A stretch of DNA of 64,000 nucleotides, from the NCBI RefSeq assembly GCF_018691265.1, contig NW_024881278.1:7089501-7153500 (forward strand), written 5' to 3'. Positions 1 through 13,560 of this stretch are shown piece by piece (within the stretch, counting starts at the first letter, position 1; every line of letters begins with the position of its first letter). This DNA comes from Tyto alba (Eukaryota; Chordata; Aves; Strigiformes; Tytonidae). The translations under genes were made by a program, and so were the position numbers. The notes under the pieces are model-generated. The model was not told the origin of the DNA. It searched no databases and worked only from the letters and a program-made list of their open reading frames with translations.

Positions 1-3000
1 TGAATGCAGAACTGTTTGATTGACCTCCAGGAAAGCAGCAGATGTGAATAAGCCAAGCACCTCAGGCCTTATCATTTAAAGTGAGGCCTTGAAAATTACA
101 GGAAAGTACACTGAACATGTGCTCGCTTAGCTGTGGGAAATGCACAGCTGGAAAAGCCGCAAAACTGCATTTTACTCTGATAACACTACAGCAGTACATG
201 CATGGCAAAAATAGACTTTTAGAGTTAGTCACCTGTGAACACACATAAAAATATTTTACTAGTTCAGGAAATAATTGAAGGATTCTTGAGTGATGGGTTT
301 TATTTTTGCAGTATCAGTATTAGTGAGCTTTTGGTCTTGTTTCATGAAATTTCACACAGCTCTGCCATTGAACTCACTTTTTTTCACAGTGTCTTACTAC
401 ATAATTTTAATGCTTTGTGAGTGCAGTCATTTCCAGATTGTCATATTCAGACACAAAAAGTAGGAGGCATAAACCAGTGCAGCAGCTGAGGAAATCAGAG
501 TGAGCTCATTAATTCTACTGGCAGGATGCAGATTTATACCAGAATAGCAATTTATTGGGGTGCCTAAAATGAGCTCATAAGCAGTACTGCCAAACACAGT
601 GAGATGGGCTCTTCTAGGGACTGAAGCTGGGTTGAAACAGGGGCTGCGCTGATCTCCGTGCAACGCAGCCCTAGGAAATGAAATGAAAATAGTATCCCCA
701 GGCTGCCAAATCTGCAGCACTGCACAGAGAGTGCTCTAACTATAGCCCTGCCTCTGTGGGGTCAGTGCTGCTCCCTCTGCCATCACACATTTTCAGCCCT
801 GTGATAAAGCCATACAACCCTCGTTCCTACCCGGAGCATGCCCTTTTGCCAGAAGAAAAAGTCCAGGGACCGTTATCTCTGTCCACAGCCACAGGCAGGT
901 AGAGAGTGGCTGCAGAAAACTGAGCAAGAGCGTGACTAGAAGGTGTTGGATCCCAGGTGGTCTGGGATCTGAGGACAGGGGTGGTTGTTACTGGACAGAG
1001 CAGCTGCAGAGGGCTAGGATACCTTGTGACAGTGATTAAGGGAAGGGATTGCCAGAAGTAACAAATTTGAGAGGCTTGACCTGTCAATCTCAGCCCAATA
1101 TTCTGTGCTCTCTCCATTCTACAGACTTAAGCAGCATACAGCAATAGCAAAATTACTGCTTAGGTAATGCAAACATGGGTGTTCCCCGAGCAGGCATCAA
1201 TGACAAATGACAAGAAACATATGTGCACCTACTTATAAATTGCAGTTTTAATACACATATCTATTTTTAGTTAATTTCTACCCTCAGTTGATGCTTCCCC
1301 CCACAAAAAATGTAGAAACTGAGAATACACCAGAGTTATTTTTGTGGTCTTAGGATGAGTTGCTGTCCCTAGTACCAGTCCTACTGGTATGGAAAATTTT
1401 TATTTCTTTTAATTATATTGCAAATAAATGAAATATGTTATAGCTTAGAATGTTTTTGTGAGGAAGTCTTGGTTGGCTCCTTGCACATATTGGAACTGAT
1501 CTGAGCTTTACTCTTTCATGAGTGCAATTAACTGCAAACACCTTGTCATAAACATTTTAAAAGGTCAAAGAGATTGCAACAATTTTGTTAAAGAGATAAA
1601 TGGTCAAATAAAACATTGAATTGTTAATTCCCAGGTGACGAAAAGCTGCATGAGTCAGATCAATAAGAAGACATACAGAACGAATTCTGGGATAAAGGGC
1701 GGGTCAACCTTGAAGTGTTAATAACTTGCTCCTATTATTTTGCTCTGGCACATCATGTGTTCTAGCAGGTAACATTGCTGTTAATAGAAAATTAATGTCC
1801 ACAGATTCACAGAAGTAAAACTGGGCATCAGAAATTATTGAAAAAAAAAGTTTTGAAAGGATTTAGCTCTATTAACACAGGGGAAAACAGTGACTTTATA
1901 AAAAACAGGTAAGAGCAGTCTTACTACTATTTCTAATCTAATGTGTTAATCAATTGCTAGATAGGGCACACTCTCTCTCCACAGATTTTCTCTTTTCAAC
2001 CTTGTTCTTAATGCCTGGACTTTTATTAATCAGTAACTGTCAAAAACATACAGCCTTATTTGAGTTAAGAGAATTGTAAGAAATCAGTACATTAGATGAA
2101 AACCAAGTCTGTTGAAATAGACATTTGGCTGGTGTGTACTCCCAAAGCTGTTGTTACGGAACTGGGGCAATTTGTATTAGCCTAAAGTCTGCCCCACAGA
2201 ATGCATTAGTATTTGTGGAAGGTCAGATATAGAAATTAGCATCCTTGCCAGACACGTGTTTCTCTAAGAGAAGGGAGATCCCTTTTTTATCTTTCTGAAG
2301 TAGATAATGGTATGACCGTTATGTTCAGCATTTCTGTCTGTGAGAACAGCATTTTGTAACTATAGCTACTTCAGATATCAGTCCTCCTTTTATAAGGAAA
2401 TTCATGTCTTTCTGTCCATACCGACCATCCAACTCAATAAAATGCAAGTTTGCAACTGAAAATGTGCAACTGACACTCAAGATTGACTAAATTTGAATAA
2501 AAGGTTCATCAGGTCAAAACAGTAGATATGAAAGAAGGGCTTACAGAATTGTGCAGAAGACACTGTCTATTTTTTGTCTAGTCTACCCCATTCAGTATGA
2601 TGTTAGTTGGACTACAATAAGAGTCATATGAACCATACTTTGCTATGAAAACTACACCCATCCAATTTAATGACTACCTTTAGATAAGATGACAAATATT
2701 TCTTTCAAATTGTTACAATTTCCATTCACTCTTATTCATAAAATTCCAATAGGGAGCGTGCAAGTGCCAAGTATGTCCCCTGAACTGTGTATTGCATGAC
2801 TGCAGTCTAGAAACTAGCTCTTACTTACCAGTGAAGTAGAATGGGCTCCCATTTCCAGTTTATTTTTAGCAAAATATTAAGAATTTCAGGCTGTTGGAAG
2901 GAGACCAACTGCAGAAGTCTCTTCTCAAAACTATTCATTTTTTTAGACCATTATAGAGAAGATTACTAGATTAAAAGTTATATGCAAAGAAAATTCTCTC

Positions 3001-6000
3001 AACATTATTTAATTAAGGACATTCTCAAGTGAGAGACTTTTCCTAAAGATGACTCAGCAACTCATGGAAGAGAAGCCATGAAAAATGTAAAAGTCTATCA
3101 GAAACTCCTGATATGCAGTGAAAAATATCTACCAGTATCCGTGGGAAGGAATTGAGGAACTCAAACTATTCTGAAGCATTATGCAGTGGCGTAAAATATA
3201 GATAGCAATGCCTATATTGATCCCACTGGACACTTGAAGGCAAATGAACTTTTGAAAGGTCAGTAATTTTACTTCTGCCAAATTGAATGCTAGTAATTTG
3301 CATAAGACTGAAAGTCAAATATCAGTGTAAATCCACCCAGTCATATGTAAAGTTAATCACCCCATACTTCGAACAGCAATTTTATGTCATCTGGCATGAA
3401 AAATGTAGAGAAAGTGCATAATCCCATAAAGCACGCAGGAATGAGTGATACATATAACACAAGAAGATACTACATGACAAACATCTATTTTATGTGCTTT
3501 ATAAAAGCCATGAAAATATGACAGCAAATATACTCTGACAGTGCATTTTAAGGTTGTGTTAACTACTCATTAAATGATTTTGCAAATTAATATAAACTCT
3601 CCTTTTCTAGTGCACTTCAGAAATATCTGTTGGGTTTTATGCAGACTGCAATCTAAATGGATTTTTTAAATTCATTTTAGTATTTAAACAAAAATTGACT
3701 CAACTCATTTCCAAGTCAACTTTGAAGTCTGATTTTAGCTTTAAAAAGCGAAAGATGCATTAGTGTATTTTTCCAGAAAATATATTTTCACTTTGTGTCT
3801 TCTAAAAACATCACTTGATATATATAGCATGAGGCCTCAAGGCTCACTCAATCAATGGCAGTTATGCCACTAAAATTAATGGCTATGGGATCAGGACTTA
3901 GTTAGGTTTTCCTAGAGTATTTAAAATTTAAAGAGAAGCCTAAGAGACTTCCACAATTCTAATATAATAGTAATAAATAATAAGTACTAAATGGGTCTGT
4001 CCAACATGGGGAAGGAGACCTGGCAACAGTAACATAACTCAAACTAACGTTAAAGCAGTATTTCTCGTGAAATCAACTGACATCATCTGAAGACACGTGA
4101 AGAACATAAAGTGACATGAAATGGCACCCTACCCCTCATCAGCTTCTCAGGATTTTATAAGCATTTCAGCAGAAATCCTGGTGCTTTCTTCTACAGATCA
4201 GGTACCAGGGAACTGCCCTGATCCACAATTTATTCATTGCCATCATCTCCTTCACCACACTTTTTTATGTAGGGAGATAAAAATGACTGATGCAAAACAG
4301 TACGCTGGCACCTACTGGAATCTGTGCTGCAAACTACACTGTCCTTCAAGGAAACATGACACATACAGTGACTGTTGTGTGGACCTTCCTCAATCTACAA
4401 CCCCTAGGAGAAAAGAGGATTCAACACTGACAACCTAGGGGTTAGCAGGATAGGAGAGCTTCCCAGTAACACTCCTCTCCACTGCAAAATTACAGGCATG
4501 CTTCAGTGTCTTTTGCACCCCAGGGTAGAGGAGAGACTGTAAAGTCCAAAACTACCGTTGCCCCTCGTGTTGCTGTTATTGTAAAGACACCCATGTTATG
4601 GTTCATGGATTTCTGGTCAGCATGAAGATCATACACTGTAAGGTCTACAAAGAAAGAAAGGTTTCTGTAGGTTGCCTTGAATGGCAAGGCAATTTAAGAA
4701 CAGGCCACTGCTGAAGAAAGAGTCCATTATGGTGATAGTCTATAGGGCTAATTTCATACCCCTAGTTACAATATAGATCTGTTTAGCTGGTTTTAAGGGT
4801 TCTACTTCATCTCTCTCCCTTCTAATTCTGATCACTTGATTACATTTTATGACACTGAACACATATAAATGGGGTGCTTCTACCGCTGCATTTTGATGCA
4901 GTTGTTTGCTTTGTTTTCCTAGAGAATTATAGTTTTTAAATAGTCTAGACTTTCATGAGAAATTATGTGCTTTAACCTTATATCTGTAGGCTGACTCACT
5001 CTATATTAAACCAAAAGTGACTGTGTCAAAGCAATCATTTGAGCCAATAAGTTTGTAAGACACATGGAGCAACAGCAGTATAGAAGTCTTCTCATGTCAC
5101 AAAGGACAGAATAAGCTGTTTTTAAAATCACATCTATTTACTAGTTTTTAGTTAGTTCAGACATAATGTTAGACACAATACTATTTGATTCACCTGAGAT
5201 ACAACATGGAATAAAAATAATCTGTATTGCATACCACCCGTTTTACCAACGCAAGACACTGTTTTAAATAACTATTTTAAAGTCTCTTTGGTCTGTTAAG
5301 AGAGGAAAACAAGAAGCATTTCATACACACCTTCTAGTAATCCTGATGGAATATAAATGTTAGCTTACTAAAGTAAATGCCACCTACTAAATAGCCACAA
5401 AATACTAGATATTCCAGAGTGACTGCTACACTGGTTTAAATGCTTCAAAATGCTAACACAAATTTTTACAAATTGAATAATGTGATACTCAAAGTATAGC
5501 AGCTTAACTATAAAAGCTCTCCTTTCTCACAAATGGAGTCTGGCATGCTGAAGTGTAACTAATTCTCATGCAGTTTTATTAATTACATCAAAAGAATGTG
5601 ATTTGACCTCATAACTGTAGTCTTTTTAAGAAGAGAGCGACAACTGCTGTGAAAGTGCACATCTTATGCACTCCCAGCTTTTCTGGTTCCATTAAAAAGC
5701 TCCTGCGTCTCTCCTGGGACCCCACTGGCAGCAGATACAAACAGCACAAACCAGCAGGAGTATGCAAAGGACAGGTGCTCCGGCTTATTGCAGCTGCGGT
5801 GCATGGGGAGGAGGGAGAAAAAAAAGCTATTTCTTTTGCTCACCATCTCTGAAAAAGCTCTCTACCTGGAGATGTTTCCTTTCTCCCTCACAATACATCT
5901 TTAAAAGCAGATCTTGTCAGATGTTATACTCGCTCACAGTTAAACAACTAGTAAGGCTCTTTCTGGAAGAGACATGGCCTGAAGCGCTTCTGTGATTAGA

Positions 6001-9000
6001 CATACAATCCAGCATACAGTACATTTAATCAAAGATGTTCACAGCAAAAGGAAATACATAAATGTAAATGTTGCTCAGCAAGAGATTGAAGAGAATGCAA
6101 AGCCATAGAATCATACTCTCTTATAGTATCACTCTGCTAACTCAGCACTGTCACACACTTTACACTGCATCACTTAGGAAAAATACAGATGAATGGCAAG
6201 ATAACAACAACAGATATAGCTAAAAACATCAGCTCTGACTGGGCATTTTTGGGAACACATTGTTCACTCTCTCCTTCCTTTCCTCTTCTGCTTTCTGTGT
6301 GCCCTGCCTGCTTAGACTGAAGCCCCTCAGGGAAGGGGCTTTCTACTGATCACTGCTCACCCATCACCAGGGACAAAGGGATTCACCTCTGGTTTGTCTG
6401 TCCTTGAGTACTACCGAAACAAAAAAATGCAAGGAGGATGATAAGAATTGTGGCAAGGAATCTGTAAAAATACATACTTCACATACAACTGCAATAGCCT
6501 CCTAATATTAGGCAAGTCGTGACATTACCACGTGCTTTTGTTTGAATCATATGTAATAGTTGGCATCCAAAGACAGCAACATCTACAGGTACAAAAGCCC
6601 ACACATAAGCCCCTAAAGTCACTTCTTTATGTAAACTGCTTCTGATACACGCCACAACAGTCTTTTGTAGACTACCTGCTCTCCCTCAAGGGTATGTTCT
6701 AACGACCCTTATCACAAGAAGAGACAAAGTGAACATCCGAGTTCTGAATTTTGCTGATCACTGCCCCACCTGTGTCTCCAGCCCGAGCACTTGCCAGTGT
6801 AACTGCACAAGTATAAAATTGCAATGAGACCAGAATCAAACACTCATTAAAATCACACTGCTGACCTTTTAAAATGGCAATATAGAATTGCTGTGACTAA
6901 AGAAACCATAAGGGGACAATAAAATTGCATTAGAACTTTTTGAGTCTATGCTCACAATTAGCCACATATCTCCTCTGATAAATAATTAGAAATTGAAATA
7001 ATGAGATGCCAGTCAGTAGAGGTAGAACAACATAATATAGTAAAAGAAGACTTAGGCATGTTGTTTAAGATATTTAAGTTTCTGCTTTCTAAAATTCAGA
7101 CACTGAACAAAAATTCATGCACAATTATATACCCACTTTCTATGGTTGATTACATTTCATGTGAAAGCTGAGCACTGCCAACACAAATGTCCATCAGGAG
7201 TCTCAGAGCCAGCTTTTCAGAGGCAAAACATCTCCTTCGGGTTATGAAGTAGTGTGAGAAAAGACAAGAAAGCCACTAAATGTCCCCATTAGGGATGGCT
7301 ATGACATGCAGGGCTGTGCCACTGGTATGGAGCTAATATAGCTGGCACTGCAGTGTCTTATACAAAATGACCCCCGTCCCACAGCTACCTGAAAAGACAC
7401 AGGTTGTTGGACAACATGCTCAAAAATCAATGACATGAAACAATTTTTCACTCCTTTCTCCTAAGTATTAGCAACCACTGTGGTTCGTAGGAATGTGACT
7501 CTAAAATAGCAATTGATGCAGGTAGGATGTGTGGATACCTGGCTGCACCATGCAGACGTGGCAACCACACTTGCAGAGCCACACAGGTAACTGCAGATAC
7601 ATCTTCTCACCTGGCCCTCAGCACTGGAAAATCAGGACACTTCTTTTGTTATATTCTTATTTTCATGTGTGCATGTACATCTGTAATAACCCACAAACGC
7701 CTCTGTTTTGATGAATTGTTAGTAACATGTTAAAGAGAAATACTTGTCTGTGTCTCTAAAGTTCCAGCAAACTTTGACAAAGTTTGGAACAGGTGCCAAT
7801 TTAGGGCTGAATATAAACTAATGAGACATAAAAATGCCCCTTGGTAATTCTTTTACAGTGCAGCAGGGGGCCATTTCTTCTCTGCCAGCTCCTCTTATTA
7901 AATGTCCATCAATGGGAAATTTGGAATATCCTGCAAGAGTGTTTCTTTAGAAAAACAGCTGAAACCTCTGAACTGTGCGTCACTTCAAAACTCTTGCTAA
8001 TACCATGGTTCATATAACTTAGTTTTTCAAAATCATGCTTTCAGTTTTGGGTTTCTGATTTGTTTCCCCACTTCCTGAAGCGTATTATATACTTGTTTTT
8101 AAAATTGTTAGGAACACAGAATAATCTGTTCTCTTGCCCAGCGCTTACTGAGAGTTTTGGGGAACAGCAGGATTTCTTTAATGCTTCTTATTGAATTTCC
8201 CTACTTTCTCATTTAAGTGTAGAAAAGCAACTTCCATTCCGCACCCCTCTTAGCAGATTGTAGTAAAAGAGGAGAGAGAAAAAAAAAAAAAAAAACAAAC
8301 CAGTAAAGCTCTGACAGATGGTACCCAGCGATTGACTCATGCTGGGCTCAGCAGGACCTATAGTTTAGAAGGTTAGGACTGTCAAAAAGACTCTGCTTAT
8401 CAAGTGAATAACAAAGTGTGGACTGCCAGGCTGTTTCCTATAGAAAACTTGTATTTTACTCGTAATTCTCTGCTATCTTTCTGGTGCTTCCGAAACTTCT
8501 GAGGAGCAGATGCATGCTTTTCTATTTAAGAAACAACTTGGAAGCTGACATCCCGGGAGCAGCCGGCGGCACAGTAGGCCTGACTGTAGGAAGTTGTGCC
8601 CCTGTGCTAGTGTCAGCACTGCGGTTTGGGGACCTCAGAAGGGATCTGAGAGCAAGGAGAGAACTCTTCCTCTCCATTCGCCTTCTTTTGCAGTCAGTGA
8701 AAAATTAATCTTTTCCTAAATTACTGCCCCAGTCTATTGCTTTAGCAAAGTAACTGTGGTAAACTGTGAGCAAAGCAGAAAGGTCTGAGCATTATGCAGC
8801 ACTTACCAGGCTTTTCTTTTTAAGTCATTTCCAAGCTCACATCAGTCAGCACCTATTCCAGAACTGAAGTATCTAAAGTGACTACAAATGTTAGTGAGCA
8901 GACCTGAAAGCAATACTGAAGTCTGGAGAAATACCAATAAAAGGTTAACAGCTGGTACCCATGTTTACTGGTAAGTCTGGACTTTTAAATTCGGGGGTGG

Positions 9001-12000
9001 GGGAAGCTTGCTGGTAAATGTAGCATTATGGTGAATATGTGACAGACACTGTTATTAATCATTGCTATAGCACTGTAAATATTCTTAATGCTTTTCTCCT
9101 GAAAATAATGCCAATTCATTTGTTAAACAAAACCATTGTTTTAGTCATAAAGTAAACTGGTACCAGCAGTTAGCAGCTGCTCTTCAACAGTTAGAATTAA
9201 TGAGATAGTAATTATACAGCAAAATACAACCTTTTTTATTGCCAACACTCAAGCCTCTGTCATTGCCTCGGTCGCTTTTTATTCAGAACTATGAAAAATG
9301 AAACAATTTAACTGAGTTTTGAAGTTTACAGAATGTAATTAATTCAATGTGGATTCATTGCTACGCCTGGAATCAAAGCTGTTTTATAAAAGACTTTAAA
9401 CTAGTCTGGTACTAAATGAGGAAGGGGGAGGAATCAATTATGTTTTACAGTGAAACTGAGACACAGGCACACAGGATAGTGTGACTACATGTACATTATT
9501 AGTTTTGTTTACTCCGCTGCCAGATAACCTGCAGCAGAACAAGTGTGTGGTCAAAAATTCTCTCCTCATAATTACTTATTAATTGATATCACATTGATCT
9601 TACAGCAAAGTCATAGCCAGTGTGATACTCCTGAATAATATAGCTCAGGGCATTTTGAATAAGGCGGTCTGTGTTTCAGGACGTTTTTACCTGGTTTGCA
9701 TATTAAAAACTTGCTTTGAGTAAGGCAATGAACAAGGACAATAATTTTTTCTTTTGCCTTTCAATCTTCACTGTAAAGCAAAAATTCTGGCCTCAAATAT
9801 GGCTACTTCATTTAAGGCTCCCCCCCACAAAAAAAAAAAGGAAGGAGGAATAGCCTGAGTGTACCTGTTGCTTTTCTTCCTACCTTATATGATTTCAGAT
9901 CAGTTTCCATTCTCCAATTCAAATGTCTGCTAACATATTATGTAGAGATCATGACAGGAAATGTATCTGTCCAAAAAACCAGTCTGATTTAGTTTTCACG
10001 CAGTTCAGTCATGAGCCCAAGTGAAAGAAGTCATTAAGCAATATATTTCTGAAACACATGTAAAAAATAGGCAGTGTTCTCACCCATCACTTCAGGGTAC
10101 ACATGATGTATCCTTGCAGAAGCTGTGATTCCCATCCCCTTATTCAGCACAAACCCAAGGACCTGCACAAGCCATCTCAGGGAACAGGCAATTTTCCTTC
10201 TGTCACTTGGGTCCAGTACAGCCAGGAATGGGACTCCCAGCAGCTCCCTGCAGTCTCCTCTAGGAGCTGACTGAAAATCCCTTAGGCTGTGTTGAGTTGC
10301 TCTGTGCTCTACATAGCACAAGGAGCCCTGGCCCAGGAACCATTTTCCTGCCCTTTCCCCTGTTCCAAGGCAGGTCCCAGAGCGGGACTTTGCCAGAGAG
10401 CAAGGGCTCAGGGCAGGGGCACGTTGTCCAGTCCTGTGGTTACTTACCAGATTGACCTTTGAGTTTAATCTCGTGGATGTATACACAAGTTAGTGATGAG
10501 TGATTCTTGTTGTTGTAAGATGTCCACCAAAAAGACTGACCAACCTATATAAAAACTGGTACCTATAGCAAAGATGTGATGTGGAACAGAGAGAAGACAA
10601 GCAAAGATACTTGCATGGACAGATACAGGAGGGAACCTGCATTAAGTCTTCAACAAAACAAGAGCTAGCAACCAAGTCACATTGGCTACTTTATGCATGA
10701 ATGCCCAAATTTCTCTGAAAAAATCCTCTACACACTGAAAAATCAGTGTTTTAACAAAGAGCCGCAAACACTGTCAGTCTTAGAAAATGCACAGTCATAT
10801 TCATGCTCGTATTTCAGTAAATGATGTACTGCTTTCAGCCAGATATTAATATGACGTGTTTGCTTTCTTCTAATGACATGATTCAGTCACCAGCAGCCTC
10901 TAGTTCTTCACTGAAATGTATCTCTTGTAAATCTTTGGGAATTGCTCAGCTGCTAGCAGTAGAAACTTTGCCCTCACTCTCGCCACATCTGCCTGGGGTG
11001 CAGCTAAAGCACACAGCCCAGGGTATCCAAGCTACAAGTATGTGCTTTGTAACAAAGGGAGCAGATGGGCTGGCCTAGGAACACCTACCACCTCTGTACC
11101 TTTGACAAAACTGTGCTGATAAAATGTGACGTTAAATAAATTCCACGAATGAAGGCCCTGAATACTTTCCTTGTTCTCCAGATACCAAAAAATAAAACAA
11201 AAAATTAATTATTAACCACGATCCCTAGGGCTTGAACCTAACCACTGGGTTGAGAGTTAATGTCATTAAAATCACAACAGTTTCTCATACAATCTTGGGA
11301 AGCTTTGTTTCGTGCCTATTTAGAGCACACTGTACAAAACAGGTTGTCTGCTATTACACAGTACCTTTTTCAAAACAGACTTCACACTGCCAACGCAACC
11401 ATAATTTCAGAATGCCTCAAAAAAAGGATAGAGTCAGATTTAAGCACCGCTCCCTCTTTTCAAAGAGATGAATACAAGCCTTTTATTACAAGCTTCACAG
11501 CATGTCATTTAAACATTATTTTTATTTATACCTCAATCAAAGTAAACATGCAAATAGCTTCTATAAATTTTATCAAACAGACAGGAGAGGGAGCTCTCTC
11601 TTCATCCCACTAGATTATGAATGGATTTTGCTGAATTTACTTAAATCTAATTACATTTTTATTCTGTATCACATGTTACTTGCCATTCTTTTGTTCTGGG
11701 ACTGTGTCCTCTTAACAAACAACTCCATAACATGAAACATTCCTGTGTACCACAGAACATTTTTTTTGATGAATGCAGTAAGTACATTTTAAAGGCACTT
11801 TTAATTTTGGTATAGGAAAAAATGAGGATGTAATTCCTACTTACAAAATTCTGCTTCCCTACTTACTGATACGCATACAAACGCATACTCTGCATGTATT
11901 TGTGAATAAGTATACTTCTGTACTTTCCAACTTAAAATACCAAGCAAGTTATTTTTTCTTTGTCACCATCCTTTACGTGTTCACAAATAGTTCTGTATTT

Positions 12001-12480
12001 GTCCTGAGATTCATCAGACCAACCTAAGAATTCTGGTAAATCCAAGTGCATTTTTAAGATAAATCACTGAAATATCAAATTCAAAAGAAATACATACAGG
12101 CAAACAAACCACAGCTAAAATAAACCCAAGACAAAAGAAAGTCCCAGTAATCTTAATGCCTGCATGTTCACACTGTGTTTATTTGAGAACTTTTTATTGG
12201 AATATGGTCTTAATTCACATTCTAAAAACAAAATTTTGACAGCAGAAATGGTTGTATCAGCATCTGGATATAATGCTAAAAATCAAACTGTGAGCTACAT
12301 CTGTCTCGTAAAGGCTATATAATAAGATTTATTTAATCCATTTGAAAGAAAAAAAAAATGTTTTTGTCCCCCAATTTGTTGTGACATCTGAAAGTTCATG
12401 AGGTTATGACCCCTCTTTAAGAAAGCATCTTCTACCACCTGCAAATACCCTAGGAAAGCAGTTTGAAACAATAAAACACG
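1..12480. other. Gene-free stretch upstream of the miR-216/217 cluster
   Basis: I find no coding exon, RNA gene or intact transposon here. Open frames are short, overlap on both strands and match no family I recognise. The base composition is AT-rich. Visible content includes a 17-base A run at 8279-8295, a short inverted or decayed repeat-like segment around 3846-3900, and a somewhat GC-richer block at 10100-10450 that holds a 150-codon minus-strand frame without recognisable features. By synteny with other vertebrates this should lie between CCDC85A and the microRNA cluster and may contain a primary microRNA transcript or enhancers. That is inference, because splice sites of a noncoding host transcript cannot be recognised by eye. 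Confidence 0.6.
8279..8295. repeat. A17 homopolymer
   Basis: A run of 17 A residues follows a purine-rich GAGAGAG stretch. No target-site duplication or retroposed body was recognised next to it, so it is called a simple repeat and not a poly(A) tail. Confidence 0.85.
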
Positions 12481-12484
12481 TGCT

Positions 12485-12640
12485 AGTTAACCGTTACCAG
12501 GGAAACAGTTATGCTTCAGCAATGGGAGGTTTCAGCCCCACAGTGGCTTTGTCTAAAGAAGACACGGCCCAGCTGTTACCGAATAACCATTGTTGTAGAT
12601 CATCGGGAAATAACAGTCAGTGCACCAGCTAAGCCCTATG
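12485..12640. promoter_or_regulatory. Candidate regulatory element with an RFX X-box-like site
   Basis: GTTACCAGGGAAAC at 12493-12506 has the two inverted half-sites of an RFX X-box (GTTRCC then RGNAAC type) separated by two bases. Within the next 110 bases come a CAGCTG E-box (12570-12575), an ACCATTGTT SOX-type word and a GGGAAATAAC word. The block lies about 2.4 kb before pre-miR-216b. RFX and bHLH factors work in pancreas and other tissues, so an enhancer of the microRNA cluster is conceivable. Only the words are seen; single motif matches are common by chance and function is inferred. Confidence 0.25.
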
Positions 12641-13390
12641 AAAGTTAGTATTTTCTTCACTGACAGAGGTACATCTGAGTAAAATGACAGAAGATCAGGC
12701 ATTTTACAACATAAATCAAAATAAAATAATAGTAAACATACTTAAAACAACCCTTCAACAGTGACTCATCTTTAAATGCACACAATCTATTGTCTTTCAC
12801 ACTTTTAGGATGATGATTTTTCTAATGCAATAACCTCAAGTCACTACGTGGCAAATACTAGCACTATTAATTATTGATAACATCAGAAAGTTTCAGAGCG
12901 TGAGGATGAAGTTATTCTTTGTGCTTACAAGTGAATCAGCATACAAAGCCATTTTTTTTTTTCTTACATCAAAGGGATACAAAGGGATGCAGCAACAGAT
13001 TGTCTCCCAGCTCATTATAGCTTTTTTCAGATGCAAAATAGTTAATTGCATTGTCTTGAAACACAGCATCATACTTTTCAGTCCAAATTTTCATTTCCCA
13101 TTAAAATGGAATTTGGCTGACTATACTTGTTAGATAGTAGAACAGACTGAATAATTTTACAGGGGTGTTTCGCAGGTTTTGTCAGTTGGGTTTTGTCTGA
13201 TTGTTTGTTTTAAACAGGGAGAGTCAAATCCCGAATCCCAGACAGTCAATGCAGAGTTCTCAGTAACAGCAACAGAAGGAAGGGTTCATTCTGGTATTTA
13301 GGAGAGTTTTTCCCTCTTATAGATGTATTCATTTGCTTATTCTACAAAAATTATTACTGGCTACATTAAAAGTTGCAGTGAGATGATGCC

Positions 13391-13560
13391 ATGCTGAAAG
13401 GAACCACCGAGCAGGTAGGATGCAGCTCCATTAATTGTGCAAAGCCCCCCCAGCAGCTGTCAGGAGGGGCAGCGCACCTACAGGGACGGAACCGCTGGGA
13501 CGAGCTAACTCCCAGGCTGAATGCAAAGAATAAACGTGCAAAACGCGCAGCAAAACTGAG
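13391..13560. promoter_or_regulatory. CpG-enriched patch 1.4 kb before pre-miR-216b
   Basis: About eight CpG dinucleotides fall in 170 bases here, in a region otherwise nearly devoid of CpG, with local GC clearly above the surroundings. Overlapping frames on both strands (13391-13681 plus, 13366-13569 minus) stay open because of this composition and do not look like proteins. The position suggests a possible promoter or regulatory island for the miR-216b primary transcript. It is smaller and weaker than the patch near 19.7 kb, and an exonised or worn repeat is an alternative. Confidence 0.25.

Noticed and set aside
827..1117. 96-codon minus-strand frame
   Set aside because: No recognisable protein features; the length is expected by chance in 64 kb.
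6103..6120. CATAGAATCATACTC resembling the avian CR1 terminal motif
   Set aside because: Only one partial match to the octamer repeat and no adjoining CR1 3' sequence such as the GGTTTGGGTTGGAAGGGAC block.
10034..10486. 150-codon minus-strand frame
   Set aside because: No recognised domain, signal or repeat. It lies in a GC-richer block, and no splice or promoter signals support it.
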